Positions 1 to 10,750 of a DNA stretch of 45,917 bases are shown here, piece by piece. Under the pieces are notes generated by a model. It saw nothing but the letters and a program-made list of their open reading frames with translations, ran no database searches and was not told the DNA's origin. The DNA is from Streptomyces sparsogenes. GTDB lineage: Bacteria; Actinomycetota; Actinomycetes; Streptomycetales; Streptomycetaceae. Where the stretch lies: NCBI RefSeq assembly GCF_001704635.1, contig NZ_MAXF01000025.1:1-45917 (forward strand), read 5' to 3'. The translations under genes and the position numbers were made by a program. How positions within the stretch are numbered: position 1 is the stretch's first letter; each line of letters starts with the position of its first letter.

Positions 1-43
1 GCAGACCGCGCGAAGCGCTCGGCCCCCGCGAGGAGGCCCAGCG

Positions 44-244
44 GTGACCCCTCAGATCTGCGCCCGCTGCGACCAGCCCACCAGCGAGCCGGTGACCGTC
101 GCGGTCGAGCACGGGGCGAGCGTCGGCGGCCGCACCGTCTACGCCTGCCCCGACGAGTGCGCCGCGAGCTTCCCCCAGCAGCGCGACCCGCTCGCCGAGA
201 CCGCGGCCATGCGCCGCGCCCGAGAGCAGGGGTGGGTCCGGTGA
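44..244 (+). CDS. Small Cys-pair protein, unknown function
   Basis: A 66-residue protein with GTG start at 44. AGGAGG at 31-36 sits 7 nt upstream and fixes the start. CARC near residue 6 and a later single Cys (CPDEC) suggest a small metal-binding or zinc-ribbon-like fold. No signal peptide or TM segment is visible. It overlaps the next gene by 4 nt (GTGA), so the two are translationally coupled. Compact clusters of tiny genes like this are common in Streptomyces integrative elements and prophages; that placement is inference, because the window begins here. Function not recognised. Confidence 0.7.
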   Translation: MTPQICARCDQPTSEPVTVAVEHGASVGGRTVYACPDECAASFPQQRDPLAETAAMRRAREQGWVR

Positions 245-411
245 CGACCAGGGACCCCGCCGAAGAGGCGGCATGGCTCGCTGCCATCAAGCACGCCGCG
301 GGCTGCCAGGCGTGCAAGACGCCCGGCGCCGTCTGCAGTCAGGGCGAGCAGTTGCTGCGCGCCTACGAGGCAGCCACGCGGCAGGCCCGCAAGGAGGAGG
401 ACGGAGGATGA
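241..411 (+). CDS. Small hypothetical protein with CxxC motif
   Basis: A 56-residue protein starting at GTG 241, which overlaps the upstream stop codon as GTGA. The first half contains [12 protein letters not shown], that is CxxC followed by a third Cys 7 residues later, consistent with metal or redox chemistry; the C-terminal half is a charged helix ending in a KEEDGG tail. The next gene starts at 408, again with a 4-nt ATGA overlap, and its ribosome binding site (GGAGG/GGAG) lies inside this gene's 3' end. Below the usual length cut-off but well supported by the coupling. Function not recognised. Confidence 0.65.
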   Translation: MTTRDPAEEAAWLAAIKHAAGCQACKTPGAVCSQGEQLLRAYEAATRQARKEEDGG

Positions 412-551
412 GGCACCGCCGACCGTCCCCCGCCGAGCGGGCCGCGCTGTTCGTCTTCCGGGTCGCCCGCGCCGGCGTGGCCATGGGCGTGCCGGCCGGG
501 CTCCTGATGCTCACCGTCGCCCTATGCGTGGCGGGCGACCCGGCCCCGTAG
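408..551 (+). CDS. Small single-TM protein
   Basis: A 47-residue protein beginning at ATG 408 (GGAGG just upstream; ATGA overlap with the preceding stop). A basic N-terminus ([11 protein letters not shown]) precedes one hydrophobic segment (about residues 22-43), so it is predicted to be an N-in membrane protein. It is the last member of the coupled triplet and is followed by 227 nt of non-coding DNA holding a hairpin. Small TM proteins of this kind occur with the spread (spd) genes of Streptomyces conjugative elements, but no sequence motif proves that here. Confidence 0.6.
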   Translation: MRHRRPSPAERAALFVFRVARAGVAMGVPAGLLMLTVALCVAGDPAP

Positions 552-620
552 ACCGGTGGGTCGTCGGGCGTCCGGTCCCCCCGTGCCGGAGGCGTCCGCT
601 CGGCGGCCCACCACCTGGCC

Positions 621-667
621 CCCGCTCCGGCCGCTCCCGACAGGTGAGGACGGCCGGCCGGAGCGGG
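621..667 (+). repeat. Intergenic hairpin, copy 1 of 2
   Basis: A perfect 13-bp inverted repeat: arms 621-633 and 655-667, with a 21-nt loop containing GGTGAGGACGG. A second copy with the same layout lies at 955-1002 in front of the gene at 1033. No T-run follows, so a simple intrinsic terminator is not certain; an attenuator, RNA-stability element or protein-binding site is possible. Confidence 0.7.
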
Positions 668-778
668 CCTCGCCGAGCAGCACGCGCTCGGCCTCCCTGC
701 CCCCGCCCCCGGCTGCGGTTGACCACGGTCCCTCAGCCGCGGGCGGGCCTCACCACCCATCCATTTCGAAGGAGACCC

Positions 779-934
779 ATGGACGACGACGAGCTCCTGG
801 CGCAGATCGGCAACCTCGGCGCAGCGATCAACGCCAGCCAGGACCCGGCTCTCGACCCCCAGCTACAGGGCCTGGCGGGAAGCGCCGCCGAGCACGCTGC
901 CGGACAACTGTCCACCGACAGCAAGCAGGAGTAG
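779..934 (+). CDS. Small acidic hypothetical protein
   Basis: A 51-residue protein starting at ATG 779; GAAGGAGA at 768-775 gives a good ribosome binding site. The sequence is acidic and helical (MDDDELLAQIGNLGAAINAS), lacks Cys and has no TM segment. It stands alone between two copies of the same hairpin (621-667 and 955-1002), so its expression and that of the next gene may be controlled in a similar way. Function not recognised. Confidence 0.6.
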   Translation: MDDDELLAQIGNLGAAINASQDPALDPQLQGLAGSAAEHAAGQLSTDSKQE

Positions 935-954
935 GGCCCACCGCATCACAAGCC

Positions 955-1002
955 CCCGCTCCGGTCGCCCCCTTATCGGTGAGGACGGCCGGCCGGGGCG
1001 GG
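955..1002 (+). repeat. Intergenic hairpin, copy 2 of 2
   Basis: Arms 955-967 and 990-1002, with GGTGAGGACGG in the loop as in copy 1. The two base differences between the arms give G-U wobble pairs in RNA rather than mismatches, so the stem is preserved although the sequence has changed. Confidence 0.7.
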
Positions 1003-1032
1003 CCCAGTCCCTCGACACGGATGGAGCAGCCC

Positions 1033-1194
1033 GTGAGCGCTTACGAGGAGTATCAAGAGAAGGCCACCGAGAAGGGACACAAAAAGGCTGGCCCCGGTGG
1101 TGACCAAGGGAACGGCAAGACGAGCGGCTGTATGGTCGTGGCCCCGGTGGCCGCCCTCTCAGCCCTGGCCGCCGCAGCGATCCGCCGGAGGTAG
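1033..1194 (+). CDS. Small protein with C-terminal hydrophobic tail
   Basis: A 53-residue protein. The GTG at 1033 (VSAYEEYQEK) is preferred because GGAG at 1023-1026 lies 6 nt upstream; an in-frame ATG at 1021 would have no visible Shine-Dalgarno. The N-terminal half is charged and Gly/Lys-rich, the C-terminal third is hydrophobic (VVAPVAALSALAAAA) and ends in RRR, suggesting a tail-anchored protein. It follows the second hairpin and is 3 nt from the next gene. Function not recognised. Confidence 0.55.
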   Translation: MSAYEEYQEKATEKGHKKAGPGGDQGNGKTSGCMVVAPVAALSALAAAAIRRR

Positions 1195-1197
1195 ACC

Positions 1198-1356
1198 GTG
1201 CCGATCAGAACGGTACGCATGTGCACCGAGTGCGACGAGCCGCACGAGGACGAGCACGGAACGCGCTTCTTTGGCGTGCCCGCGTGGATGATCTGCCTGG
1301 CGGCGTGCGTGGCGATGCCGATAGCGCTGCTCGCCTACACGTACACCAGCCGCTGA
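1198..1356 (+). CDS. Small CxxC membrane protein
   Basis: A 52-residue protein starting at GTG 1198, with GGAGG immediately upstream inside the 3' end of the preceding gene. CTEC near residue 9 plus two His residues (EPHEDEH) form a possible metal site, followed by a TM segment of about 20 residues (ICLAACVAMPIALLAY). A strong hairpin lies 14 nt downstream. Together with the CxxC proteins at the window start it shows a recurrent design of Cys-pair small proteins in this cluster. Function not recognised. Confidence 0.6.
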   Translation: MPIRTVRMCTECDEPHEDEHGTRFFGVPAWMICLAACVAMPIALLAYTYTSR

Positions 1357-1369
1357 CCCGATCAGCCCG

Positions 1370-1409
1370 AGCCCCGCCCGCGCTGCCTCCGTGCCGTGCG
1401 GGCGGGGCT
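1370..1409 (+). terminator. Rho-independent-type hairpin after the small-gene cluster
   Basis: A 12-bp perfect stem (1370-1381 with 1398-1409) and a 16-nt loop, followed by TCGTCGTCT. It lies 13 nt after the stop of the last small gene. Confidence 0.75.
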
Positions 1410-1460
1410 TCGTCGTCTCCGCTGTCGGTGGGTCGCCGTACCGTGGACGGCGCGCGAAGG

Positions 1461-1494
1461 AGGGGGCGGCACCTCCGCACAGGTGCCGCCCCCT
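1461..1494. terminator. Bidirectional terminator between small-gene cluster and ppdK
   Basis: A 14-bp perfect stem (1461-1474 with 1481-1494) and a 6-nt loop between convergent transcription units. It is followed by TT on the plus strand and by CC then TTC on the minus strand, about 95 nt beyond the ppdK stop codon. Confidence 0.75.
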
Positions 1495-1589
1495 TTGCGG
1501 GCCGGAGTCAGCGGTGGGGCTGAGGGTAGGGGCCCCGGCGTGACTCCGGTGGTCGGGGTTGCCGCCCGAGGGCGGCCACGGTGGTCGGG

Positions 1590-4316
<2,727 letters not shown>

Positions 4317-4871
4317 GGGACTCGAACTCCTCGGCTCGGCTGCCCTGACGGCGGGGAGCGTACCCAGATCGAAGGTGCCTGAGCATGTGCACTCCCCCGT
4401 CATTCGGCTGTAACCACCCGCCTGCCACGAGTTCGAAAGTCACTCGTACGAATGACGCCCCTCCCGCGTTTGATTCAAGTGTCGAATACATGCTTACGTT
4501 TCGACCACATCAAAACGCTCAGACGTCACCCTGCGTCACTATTGGTTCGGCGTGTCGAACATCCAAAAGGTGGCACGGAGTGCCATGCCTTGGAGAGGTG
4601 AGCACAGTCCCGCACCGCCGAGACCCCTCCGGATCACCGCTCATGTGAGCGAGGGGGCTATCAGAGTGGCGAGAATCACGCGCTCTGACGGGGTATCATC
4701 TCGCCTTTTGGATACAACGAGAGGGGCCCCGCTCAAACGAGCACCTCGCATGGGAATCACCTCGCATGGGAACCCCCCGAACGAGCACGCGCAACGCAGC
4801 AGGGCCCGCCGCGCGCTCGGCTATCTTCGCCGTGACGGCAATACGAGGCCACGACCCTCTCGGAGTCCTTC
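4317..4871. promoter_or_regulatory. Divergent intergenic region ppdK / glycoside hydrolase
   Basis: 555 nt without a convincing gene. It is clearly less GC-rich in its middle than the flanking genes, as expected for divergent promoters. It holds a 6-3-6 palindrome TGGCACGGAGTGCCA at 4571-4585 and a 14-bp direct repeat ACCTCGCATGGGAA at 4743-4756 and 4759-4772 (16-bp period, suited to two regulator subunits). I could not assign -35/-10 boxes with confidence. Confidence 0.55.
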
Positions 4872-6269
4872 GTGGAAAGCGGCGAGCCACACCAGCCCGC
4901 GCCCCCGCGGCTGCTGCGCGGCGCCCGGCGGGTGCTCCTGGACAACTGGACCGGCACCTCCACGGTCCCCTCCCGCGGCCTCTACCCGCACCAGTGGAGC
5001 TGGGACTCGGCCTTCATCGCCATCGGGCTGCGCCACCTGTCGGCGCCCCGCGCCCAGCGGGAGCTGGAGACCCTGCTGAGCGCCCAATGGGGCGACGGCC
5101 GGATCCCGCACATCGTCTTCAACCCGGCGGTGCCGCTCGACGCCTACTTCCCCAGCCCCGACTTCTGGCGCTCCTCCCGCGCGGGCGCGGCCGCCGGCGC
5201 CCCCGCGGCCGTCGAGACCTCCGGCATCGTCCAGCCCCCCGTCCACGCGCTCGCCTGCCTGCTGGTGCACCGCGCCGACCCCCGGACCTCGGCCCGCCGC
5301 GGCTTCCTGGCCCGGCTGTACCCCAAGCTCGCCGCCTGGCACCGCTATCTGACCGAGGCCCGCGACCTGGGCGGCCACGGGCTGGTGGCCGTGGTCCACC
5401 CCTGGGAGCCCGGCATGGACAACAGCCCCTGCTGGGACGCCCCGCTGAAGCGGATCGAGCCCGCCGCGCCCGGCACCTTCCGCCGCGCCGACCTCCACCA
5501 CGGCGCCGCCGCCGACCGGCCCACCGACCTGGACTACGGCCGCTATGTGCGGCTCGCCGCCGACTACCGGGACCGCGGCTACCGCGACGACGGGCCGCCG
5601 CCCGCCTTCGCCGTGGAGGACCCGGGCGTCAACGCCCTGCTGATCGCCTCCGAACACGCGCTGGCCGAGATCGCCACCGCCGTCGGCGCCGCCCCGGCAC
5701 CCCACCGGGCGCGAGCCCGGCGGCTCACCGACGCGCTGGTGAAGCGGCTGTGGGACCCGGCCACCGGGCTGTTCCTCTGCCGCGACCTGCGCGACGACAC
5801 GCTGATCCCCGAGCGCGGCGCGGCCGGCCTGCTGCCCCTGATCGTCCCCGGCCTGCCGCCCGCCCTCGCCGCCCACCTCATCCGCACCGCGACGGGCCCC
5901 CACTTCGGCCTGGGCGCCGCCGCGCGCCTCGTCCCCAGCTACGACCTGCTGGGCGCCGCCTTCGACGCGTCCCGCTACTGGCGCGGCCCCGCCTGGTTCA
6001 ACGTGAACTGGCTGGTCGAACGCGGCCTGCGGCTGCACGGCGCCGCACCCCTGGCCGACACCCTGCGCTCCGCCGCCCTCGAGGTGGCCGTCTCCTCCGG
6101 CTTCGCCGAGTACGTCGACCCGTACACGGGCCAGGCGCGCGGCACCCGGAACTTCAGCTGGACGGCGGCGCTGGCCCTCGACCTGCTGGTGGCCTCGGGC
6201 GGGGCGGGCGCGGAGCCGGTGGCGTGGGACCGCGAGACGGCTGCCGTGGAGGCGGGCGGCACGGACTGA
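4872..6269 (+). CDS. MGH1-like (GH63-type) glycoside hydrolase
   Basis: A 465-residue predicted cytosolic (alpha/alpha)6-barrel glycosidase. GTG 4872 is preceded by GGAG at 4862-4865. Motifs: HQWSWDSAFIAIG at about 40-52, WEPGMDNSPCWD at 178-189 (Asp183 is the likely general acid by comparison with mannosylglycerate/glucosylglycerate hydrolases), WRGPAWFNVNWL and EYVDPYTGQ...FSWTAA near the C-terminus. The family removes alpha-linked glucose or mannose from small compatible solutes or trimmed oligosaccharides; substrate is not decidable from sequence alone. No signal peptide. Its stop lies 7 nt from the stop of the convergent vWA-TPR gene. Confidence 0.85.
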   Translation: MESGEPHQPAPPRLLRGARRVLLDNWTGTSTVPSRGLYPHQWSWDSAFIAIGLRHLSAPRAQRELETLLSAQWGDGRIPHIVFNPAVPLDAYFPSPDFWRSSRAGAAAGAPAAVETSGIVQPPVHALACLLVHRADPRTSARRGFLARLYPKLAAWHRYLTEARDLGGHGLVAVVHPWEPGMDNSPCWDAPLKRIEPAAPGTFRRADLHHGAAADRPTDLDYGRYVRLAADYRDRGYRDDGPPPAFAVEDPGVNALLIASEHALAEIATAVGAAPAPHRARARRLTDALVKRLWDPATGLFLCRDLRDDTLIPERGAAGLLPLIVPGLPPALAAHLIRTATGPHFGLGAAARLVPSYDLLGAAFDASRYWRGPAWFNVNWLVERGLRLHGAAPLADTLRSAALEVAVSSGFAEYVDPYTGQARGTRNFSWTAALALDLLVASGGAGAEPVAWDRETAAVEAGGTD

Positions 6270-6276
6270 CCTCGGG

Positions 6277-9200
6277 CTATTCCTCCTGATCGTCGTCCGT
6301 CGACCACAAGGCGGCCAAGGCCTCGCGGGTGGCGACCGTGCGGTCGTGCTCCTCCCCCAGGACTCGCTCGCTGATCTCGAGCACCGCGCGCCACTCGGCC
6401 TCGGCCTCGTCGAGGCGGCCGAGGCCCTTGAGGGCAAAGGCGAGGTTATGGCGGGTGGAGAGGGTACCTGGGTCCTCCTCCCCCAGGACGCGCTGCCGCC
6501 CCCGCAAGGTCTCTCGGATCTCCGTCTCGGCCTCCGAGAACCGGCCCAGCTCGTTGAGCACATAGCCGAGGCCGTGCCGGGCGTTGAGCGTCATATCGGC
6601 CTCCGCGCCCAGAGTCCGGGTGCGCCCCTCCACCACCTGGCGGAGCAGCGGCTCGGCCTCCTCGTAACGCTTCTGGTCGCGCAGCAGGAGGGCCAGTTGG
6701 ACCCGCGTCCTCAGCGCGCTCGGATCGTCCCGCCCCCGCGCCCGGGCCTCCGCCTCCACGGTCACGCGGTACTCCTCCTCGGCCTCTTCCAGACGCCCGA
6801 GGTCCCTCAGGACCCCGGCACGGTTGTAGCGCGTCACCAGCGTCTCCAGGGCATCCGCTCCCAGTACCCGAATCCGGCCCTGGAGCACCCGGTCGAACTC
6901 CTCCAACGCCTCCTCGTGCCGCCCGGCCGTCCTCATGCTGCTCGCCAGGTACCGCCGGGTGGTGAGGGTGCCGGCATGTTCCGCCCCCAGCACCGCGGTC
7001 TGCCGCTCCGCAAGCTCTCGGAGGGCCGACTGCGCTTCGTCGTACCGCCGTTGATCGTCCAGCAGGGCCGCTTGCAGACGCAGTGCGCCCAGCGACTCCT
7101 CGTGCCACTCCCCGACCGCGGCGACCGACTCCTCCACCAGCGTGCCGATCTCGGCTTCCGCCTCGGTGTACCGGCCGAGGCTGCGCAGCCCGTCGATGCG
7201 CCTGCGACGTGCCGTACGCACCCGCCAGTGGCCGGGACCCAAATCCGCGGACGCCCTGTCGACCAACTCGCGCCACACCGGCTCCGCCTCTTCGTCGTGC
7301 TCCCGCGCCGCCAGGAGGTCACCCAACGTCCAGAGTGCCCTGAACAGCGCGTGGTCCGCGGTCGATTCGGCCGAGCGGCATTCCTCCACCATCGCGCGCG
7401 CCTCGGCCTCGGCCTCGTCGTACCGCCCCAGCTGCCGCAACGCGGCGACCAGCCAGGCACGTCCGTTGATGGTGTCGAAATGCCGAGGGCCCTTCAGCTC
7501 ACGTTGGCCGCGTGCCGCGGCGCGGAACTCCCGCTCGGCCTCCTCCCTCCGGTGCAGATTCAGCAGGAGGGTCCCCCGCATCCGGCGCAGCCGCAGTACC
7601 GTCGCTCGGACGTCACCCTCCGAGCGCCGCTCCCACGCCTCGATCAGCGTGCGGCACTCGTCCTCCGCCGCCGCCGTCCGCCCGGCGTCGTCCAGCAGAT
7701 CGACGAGGTAGTCGCGGGCGAAGAGCGTGTAGTCGTGCTCCTCTCCATGGGCTCTCCTGGAGATCTCGACCACCGCACGCAACTCTCGCTCCGCCTGGTC
7801 GTGCTCTCCCAACTGGTTGAGGGTGAGCGCCAGATGTCCGCGGAGGTCTCTGGATTCCAGGTCCTCGAAGGAGGCCAGTGCCGCGAGTTGCTCCCGCGCC
7901 ACGTCACGCAGCTCGTTTGCGTACCCCCGCCACCCGGCCTTGACGAGTTCCCGGGCCAGGTCCGGCAGGGTGCGCACCCCCGACCAGCCGGTGTCAGTCC
8001 GCTTGCCGGCCTCGCCCAGCACCTTCTCAACCCATTCGCGCACCGTCCTCGGCAGGCCCTCCTCCGCCGCGATCCGCCGCACCACCGCGATCAGCGGCGG
8101 CTGGACGCGCTCGGAGGTGTAGGAGCGGGCAGGGGGCCCGGCGGCCGGTTCGGCCGGCCGCCTCGCGGGCTCCTCCGGCTCCGGCGAGGGCCGGTCGTCC
8201 GGGGGCTGCTCCGGAAGCCCCAGCCGTCGCAGCAGCTCGGGGGACGCCGCGGCGAAGGGGCGGGCCTCCTCGGCGACCCGGGAGTCGCCCTGGTCGCCCA
8301 CCAGCCTGGCACGGAACTCGGGGCCGCCGCCCTGGCGGTGCAGCAGGAACTCGGTGACCCGCGCCGCCGTTTCCAGCGCGTCCGCCGTCCGGACCGCGTC
8401 CAGGAGCAGATCCGCGACCCCGGGATGGAACTCGTACTCGTCCGCGCCGCCCTCCCGGCCCCGCAGCAACCCGCCCAGGAACACCTCGGCGAGCTGCGCC
8501 GGGTGGAAGCGCTCGCCGCGTTCGGCGGCCGCCTGGTGGATCAGCCGCATCACCGGGAGCGTCAGCGGCCAAACGGTGGCCAGTGCCCCGGCCAGGCGCT
8601 GGCTCTCGGGAGAGGCCGCGGCCCGGAAGCGGCGCAGCCGCTCCTCGGCGGACGGCGCGGGGACGGGGGCCGTGGCCGGCGCGGTCACCGGTTTCTCGGC
8701 CCCTTCGAGCAGCATCACCGACAGCAGGGCGCTGCCGTCCCCCGTACCGGTGAGCGTCGCCCAGGCGCCCAGCTCGCCCTCGGCCAGCTCCAGCACGGGC
8801 ACCGGAGTGCCCTCGTACCGGACGAGGCCGCGCGGCAGCACCGGATGGCGCACGGACAGCGCACGGCCGGGTGCGCCCTCCCGGCCACCGGCTTCGACCA
8901 GGAGCCGCTGGGTGGGCATTCCCCGCTCCGGCCACATCCGCGCCGGCAGCGGCTGGAGGACCGCCACGGGCGAGTGGCGGGCCCAGCGGTGGAGGAGGCG
9001 GGGAATCGCGCCGCTGCGCCATGCCGGGCCCACCCCGTCGGAGAGGACCAGCATCACCGTACGGCCGGAGATGTCGGTGAGCTGGCGTGCGGTGCGACGC
9101 GGGGCGCCGGGGGCGTACGGGCGCGCGGTGAGCACCGGTTCCAGGTCCGGGGCGCTGTCCAGGCCGTAGGTCCGGACGGAGCGGAAGGCTCCCTGTCGCT

Positions 9201-9777
9201 CCAGCAGGCCGCGCACCTCGGTGGCCAGTTGCCGCCAGAGCACCATCGAGGGGCCGTCGTCCACGATGAGCGCCGCGCTCAGCCGACGCTCCGGGCGCGG
9301 GCGCAGCACCACATCGGGAAGAGCGGTTTCGGCGATCCAGGCGGCGGTGGCGGCCTCGTCCATGTGGAAGGAGGTGCGGGAGGGCACGCTCCGCCGCAGC
9401 GGCCGCAGCGCGCGGGACAGCCCGCGCGCCGTGGGGAGCGCCCGTACGCCCCTGACGCCGACCGTGCGCGCCGGGCGGGTCGCGGCGGGACGGGCGGCTC
9501 CGGGTGAGAAGAGCCCGACGGGGGCGCTGCGCTCGGGCTCGGGTTCGCCGGCGGTGTGCTCCCCGGCGCGGCGGTGCGGGACGCCCTTGCCCTCGTCACC
9601 GCCGTCAGCCTCCTCGGAGGCGGGGCGGGCGCCGCCCGTGGACCGTGCCCGCCCGTCGCCGTCCCCCGCCGACGGGGTCGGTGCGGTGGTGGCGGCGAAC
9701 CACAGGACGTCGCGCAGCTCCACCTCGGAGAGCTCGACCCCCGCGTCCTCCAGCAGGGCGCACAGCCGCTGGATCAT
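6277..9777 (-). CDS. SAV_2336-type vWA-like protein with 12 TPR units
   Basis: 1166 residues. Residues 1-30 form a short helical N-terminus (RLCALLEDAGVELSEVELRDVLW) like SAV_2336 N-terminal regions, followed by a low-complexity linker. Residues 165-300 look like a vWA domain: IVDDGPSM (Asp173-x-Gly-x-Ser177, a degenerate MIDAS) and VMLVLSDGVG (Asp247). Residues 375-520 are helical, then a Pro/Glu linker, a helical domain (555-630) and 12 TPR-like units of about 42 residues (about 645-1153; repeated GR.DEAE and VLG..H patterns, kinesin-light-chain type). It is the last gene of the VMAP operon, starting 1 nt inside the MoxR stop (TAATG). vWA proteins partner MoxR ATPases as metal-dependent adaptors; the TPR array is the likely recognition surface. 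Domain limits are approximate. Confidence 0.85.
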   Translation of the reverse strand: MIQRLCALLEDAGVELSEVELRDVLWFAATTAPTPSAGDGDGRARSTGGARPASEEADGGDEGKGVPHRRAGEHTAGEPEPERSAPVGLFSPGAARPAATRPARTVGVRGVRALPTARGLSRALRPLRRSVPSRTSFHMDEAATAAWIAETALPDVVLRPRPERRLSAALIVDDGPSMVLWRQLATEVRGLLERQGAFRSVRTYGLDSAPDLEPVLTARPYAPGAPRRTARQLTDISGRTVMLVLSDGVGPAWRSGAIPRLLHRWARHSPVAVLQPLPARMWPERGMPTQRLLVEAGGREGAPGRALSVRHPVLPRGLVRYEGTPVPVLELAEGELGAWATLTGTGDGSALLSVMLLEGAEKPVTAPATAPVPAPSAEERLRRFRAAASPESQRLAGALATVWPLTLPVMRLIHQAAAERGERFHPAQLAEVFLGGLLRGREGGADEYEFHPGVADLLLDAVRTADALETAARVTEFLLHRQGGGPEFRARLVGDQGDSRVAEEARPFAAASPELLRRLGLPEQPPDDRPSPEPEEPARRPAEPAAGPPARSYTSERVQPPLIAVVRRIAAEEGLPRTVREWVEKVLGEAGKRTDTGWSGVRTLPDLARELVKAGWRGYANELRDVAREQLAALASFEDLESRDLRGHLALTLNQLGEHDQAERELRAVVEISRRAHGEEHDYTLFARDYLVDLLDDAGRTAAAEDECRTLIEAWERRSEGDVRATVLRLRRMRGTLLLNLHRREEAEREFRAAARGQRELKGPRHFDTINGRAWLVAALRQLGRYDEAEAEARAMVEECRSAESTADHALFRALWTLGDLLAAREHDEEAEPVWRELVDRASADLGPGHWRVRTARRRRIDGLRSLGRYTEAEAEIGTLVEESVAAVGEWHEESLGALRLQAALLDDQRRYDEAQSALRELAERQTAVLGAEHAGTLTTRRYLASSMRTAGRHEEALEEFDRVLQGRIRVLGADALETLVTRYNRAGVLRDLGRLEEAEEEYRVTVEAEARARGRDDPSALRTRVQLALLLRDQKRYEEAEPLLRQVVEGRTRTLGAEADMTLNARHGLGYVLNELGRFSEAETEIRETLRGRQRVLGEEDPGTLSTRHNLAFALKGLGRLDEAEAEWRAVLEISERVLGEEHDRTVATREALAALWSTDDDQEE

Positions 9778-10736
9778 TACGCGTCGACTTCGTTCAGCGA
9801 GCGGAACAGCTTGTCGAGGACGTCGTGGTCCACCCGCACCCCGGAGGCCCTCAGCCGGACCGCGTTGAGCAGCTGATCGGTGGCCAGCTCCCGCTCGTTC
9901 CGCAGGCCCACGAAGTGGGTGATCAGCTCCTGGGCCCGCGCGCCGACCTCCTCACCCAGATGCATGGTGACGATCCGCTGGAGCTGCTGCTCGTCGGGGT
10001 GTTTGAGGTCGAGTCGTACGCAACGGCGCAGAAAGGCGGGAGGGAACTCGCGCTCGCCGTTGCTGGTGATGACGACGACGGGGAAGATCCGGCAGCCCAC
10101 CCTGCCACCGGTGATGCCCACCCTCTGGCGGGAGCCGGTGACCTGCACCGGGACCGTCTTTTCCGCCCCGAGGCGGGCCAGTTCGGGGATCTCGAACTCG
10201 CCGTCCTCGAAGACCGTGAGCAGGTCGTTGGGCAGATCCACATCGCCCTTGTCGAGCTCGTCGATGAGCAGCACGCGCGGCCGCCTCTCGTCCGGCAGCA
10301 GCGCGGTGCCGAGCGGGCCGAGCCGCAGGTAGTCGCCGATGTCCGGCTCGGGTCCGGTGGGCTCTTCGGCGCGCTGCCGGAGGGAGGCCTCGCGCAGCCG
10401 GCCCACCGCGTCGTACGAGTAGAGGCCCTCGGTGAGCGTGGAGCGGCTGTTGACCGGCCAGTGCAGCACCTCGCCGAGTTTGAGCTCCTGCGCGACGGCG
10501 CGGGCCAGGGTCGACTTACCGGTGCCGGGCGGGCCGGTGACCAGCAGCGGGCGGTGGAGGTGCAGCGCCATGTTGACGACGTCGCGGTCCTCTTCGGAGA
10601 TCAGGTACGGCAGCCGTCCCCGGGACCGGCGCGGCGAGTCGTCGCCGAAGCGCCGCCACGGCGGTGCGGTGGGCCAGGCCTCCACGTCATGGGGCTCGGT
10701 GTCCCCGCCCTGGAAGAGTCTCCAGTCCTGTGCCAT
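9777..10736 (-). CDS. MoxR-family AAA+ ATPase
   Basis: 319 residues. ATG 10736 follows GAGGAGAGAGAAGACG, fixing the start. Walker A GPPGTGKS (68-75), Walker B VLLIDELDK (155-163), sensor-1-like ITSNGERE (223-230) and a conserved FLRRC arginine region (235-239) are intact, so an active ATPase is expected. MoxR proteins form hexameric remodelling machines with vWA partners; the partner is the overlapping downstream gene. It lies 14 nt after the caspase/VMAP gene and is co-transcribed with it. In ternary conflict systems the MoxR ATPase is proposed to act as an NTP-driven switch between sensor and effector; that role here is inferred from context. Confidence 0.93.
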   Translation of the reverse strand: MAQDWRLFQGGDTEPHDVEAWPTAPPWRRFGDDSPRRSRGRLPYLISEEDRDVVNMALHLHRPLLVTGPPGTGKSTLARAVAQELKLGEVLHWPVNSRSTLTEGLYSYDAVGRLREASLRQRAEEPTGPEPDIGDYLRLGPLGTALLPDERRPRVLLIDELDKGDVDLPNDLLTVFEDGEFEIPELARLGAEKTVPVQVTGSRQRVGITGGRVGCRIFPVVVITSNGEREFPPAFLRRCVRLDLKHPDEQQLQRIVTMHLGEEVGARAQELITHFVGLRNERELATDQLLNAVRLRASGVRVDHDVLDKLFRSLNEVDA

Positions 10737-10750
10737 CGTCTTCTCTCTCC

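Noticed and set aside
1..1410. Integrative element or prophage boundary with attachment site
   Set aside because: Small genes look element-like, but no integrase, excisionase, tRNA or att repeat is visible in this window.
6400..7850. Regular repeats that could be mistaken for a CRISPR or satellite array
   Set aside because: The period is about 126 bp (42 codons), repeats are diverged and remain in frame; they encode TPR units.
6346..9507. A 1053-codon plus-strand frame opposite the vWA-TPR gene
   Set aside because: Shadow frame produced by third-position GC bias; no ribosome binding site or domain.
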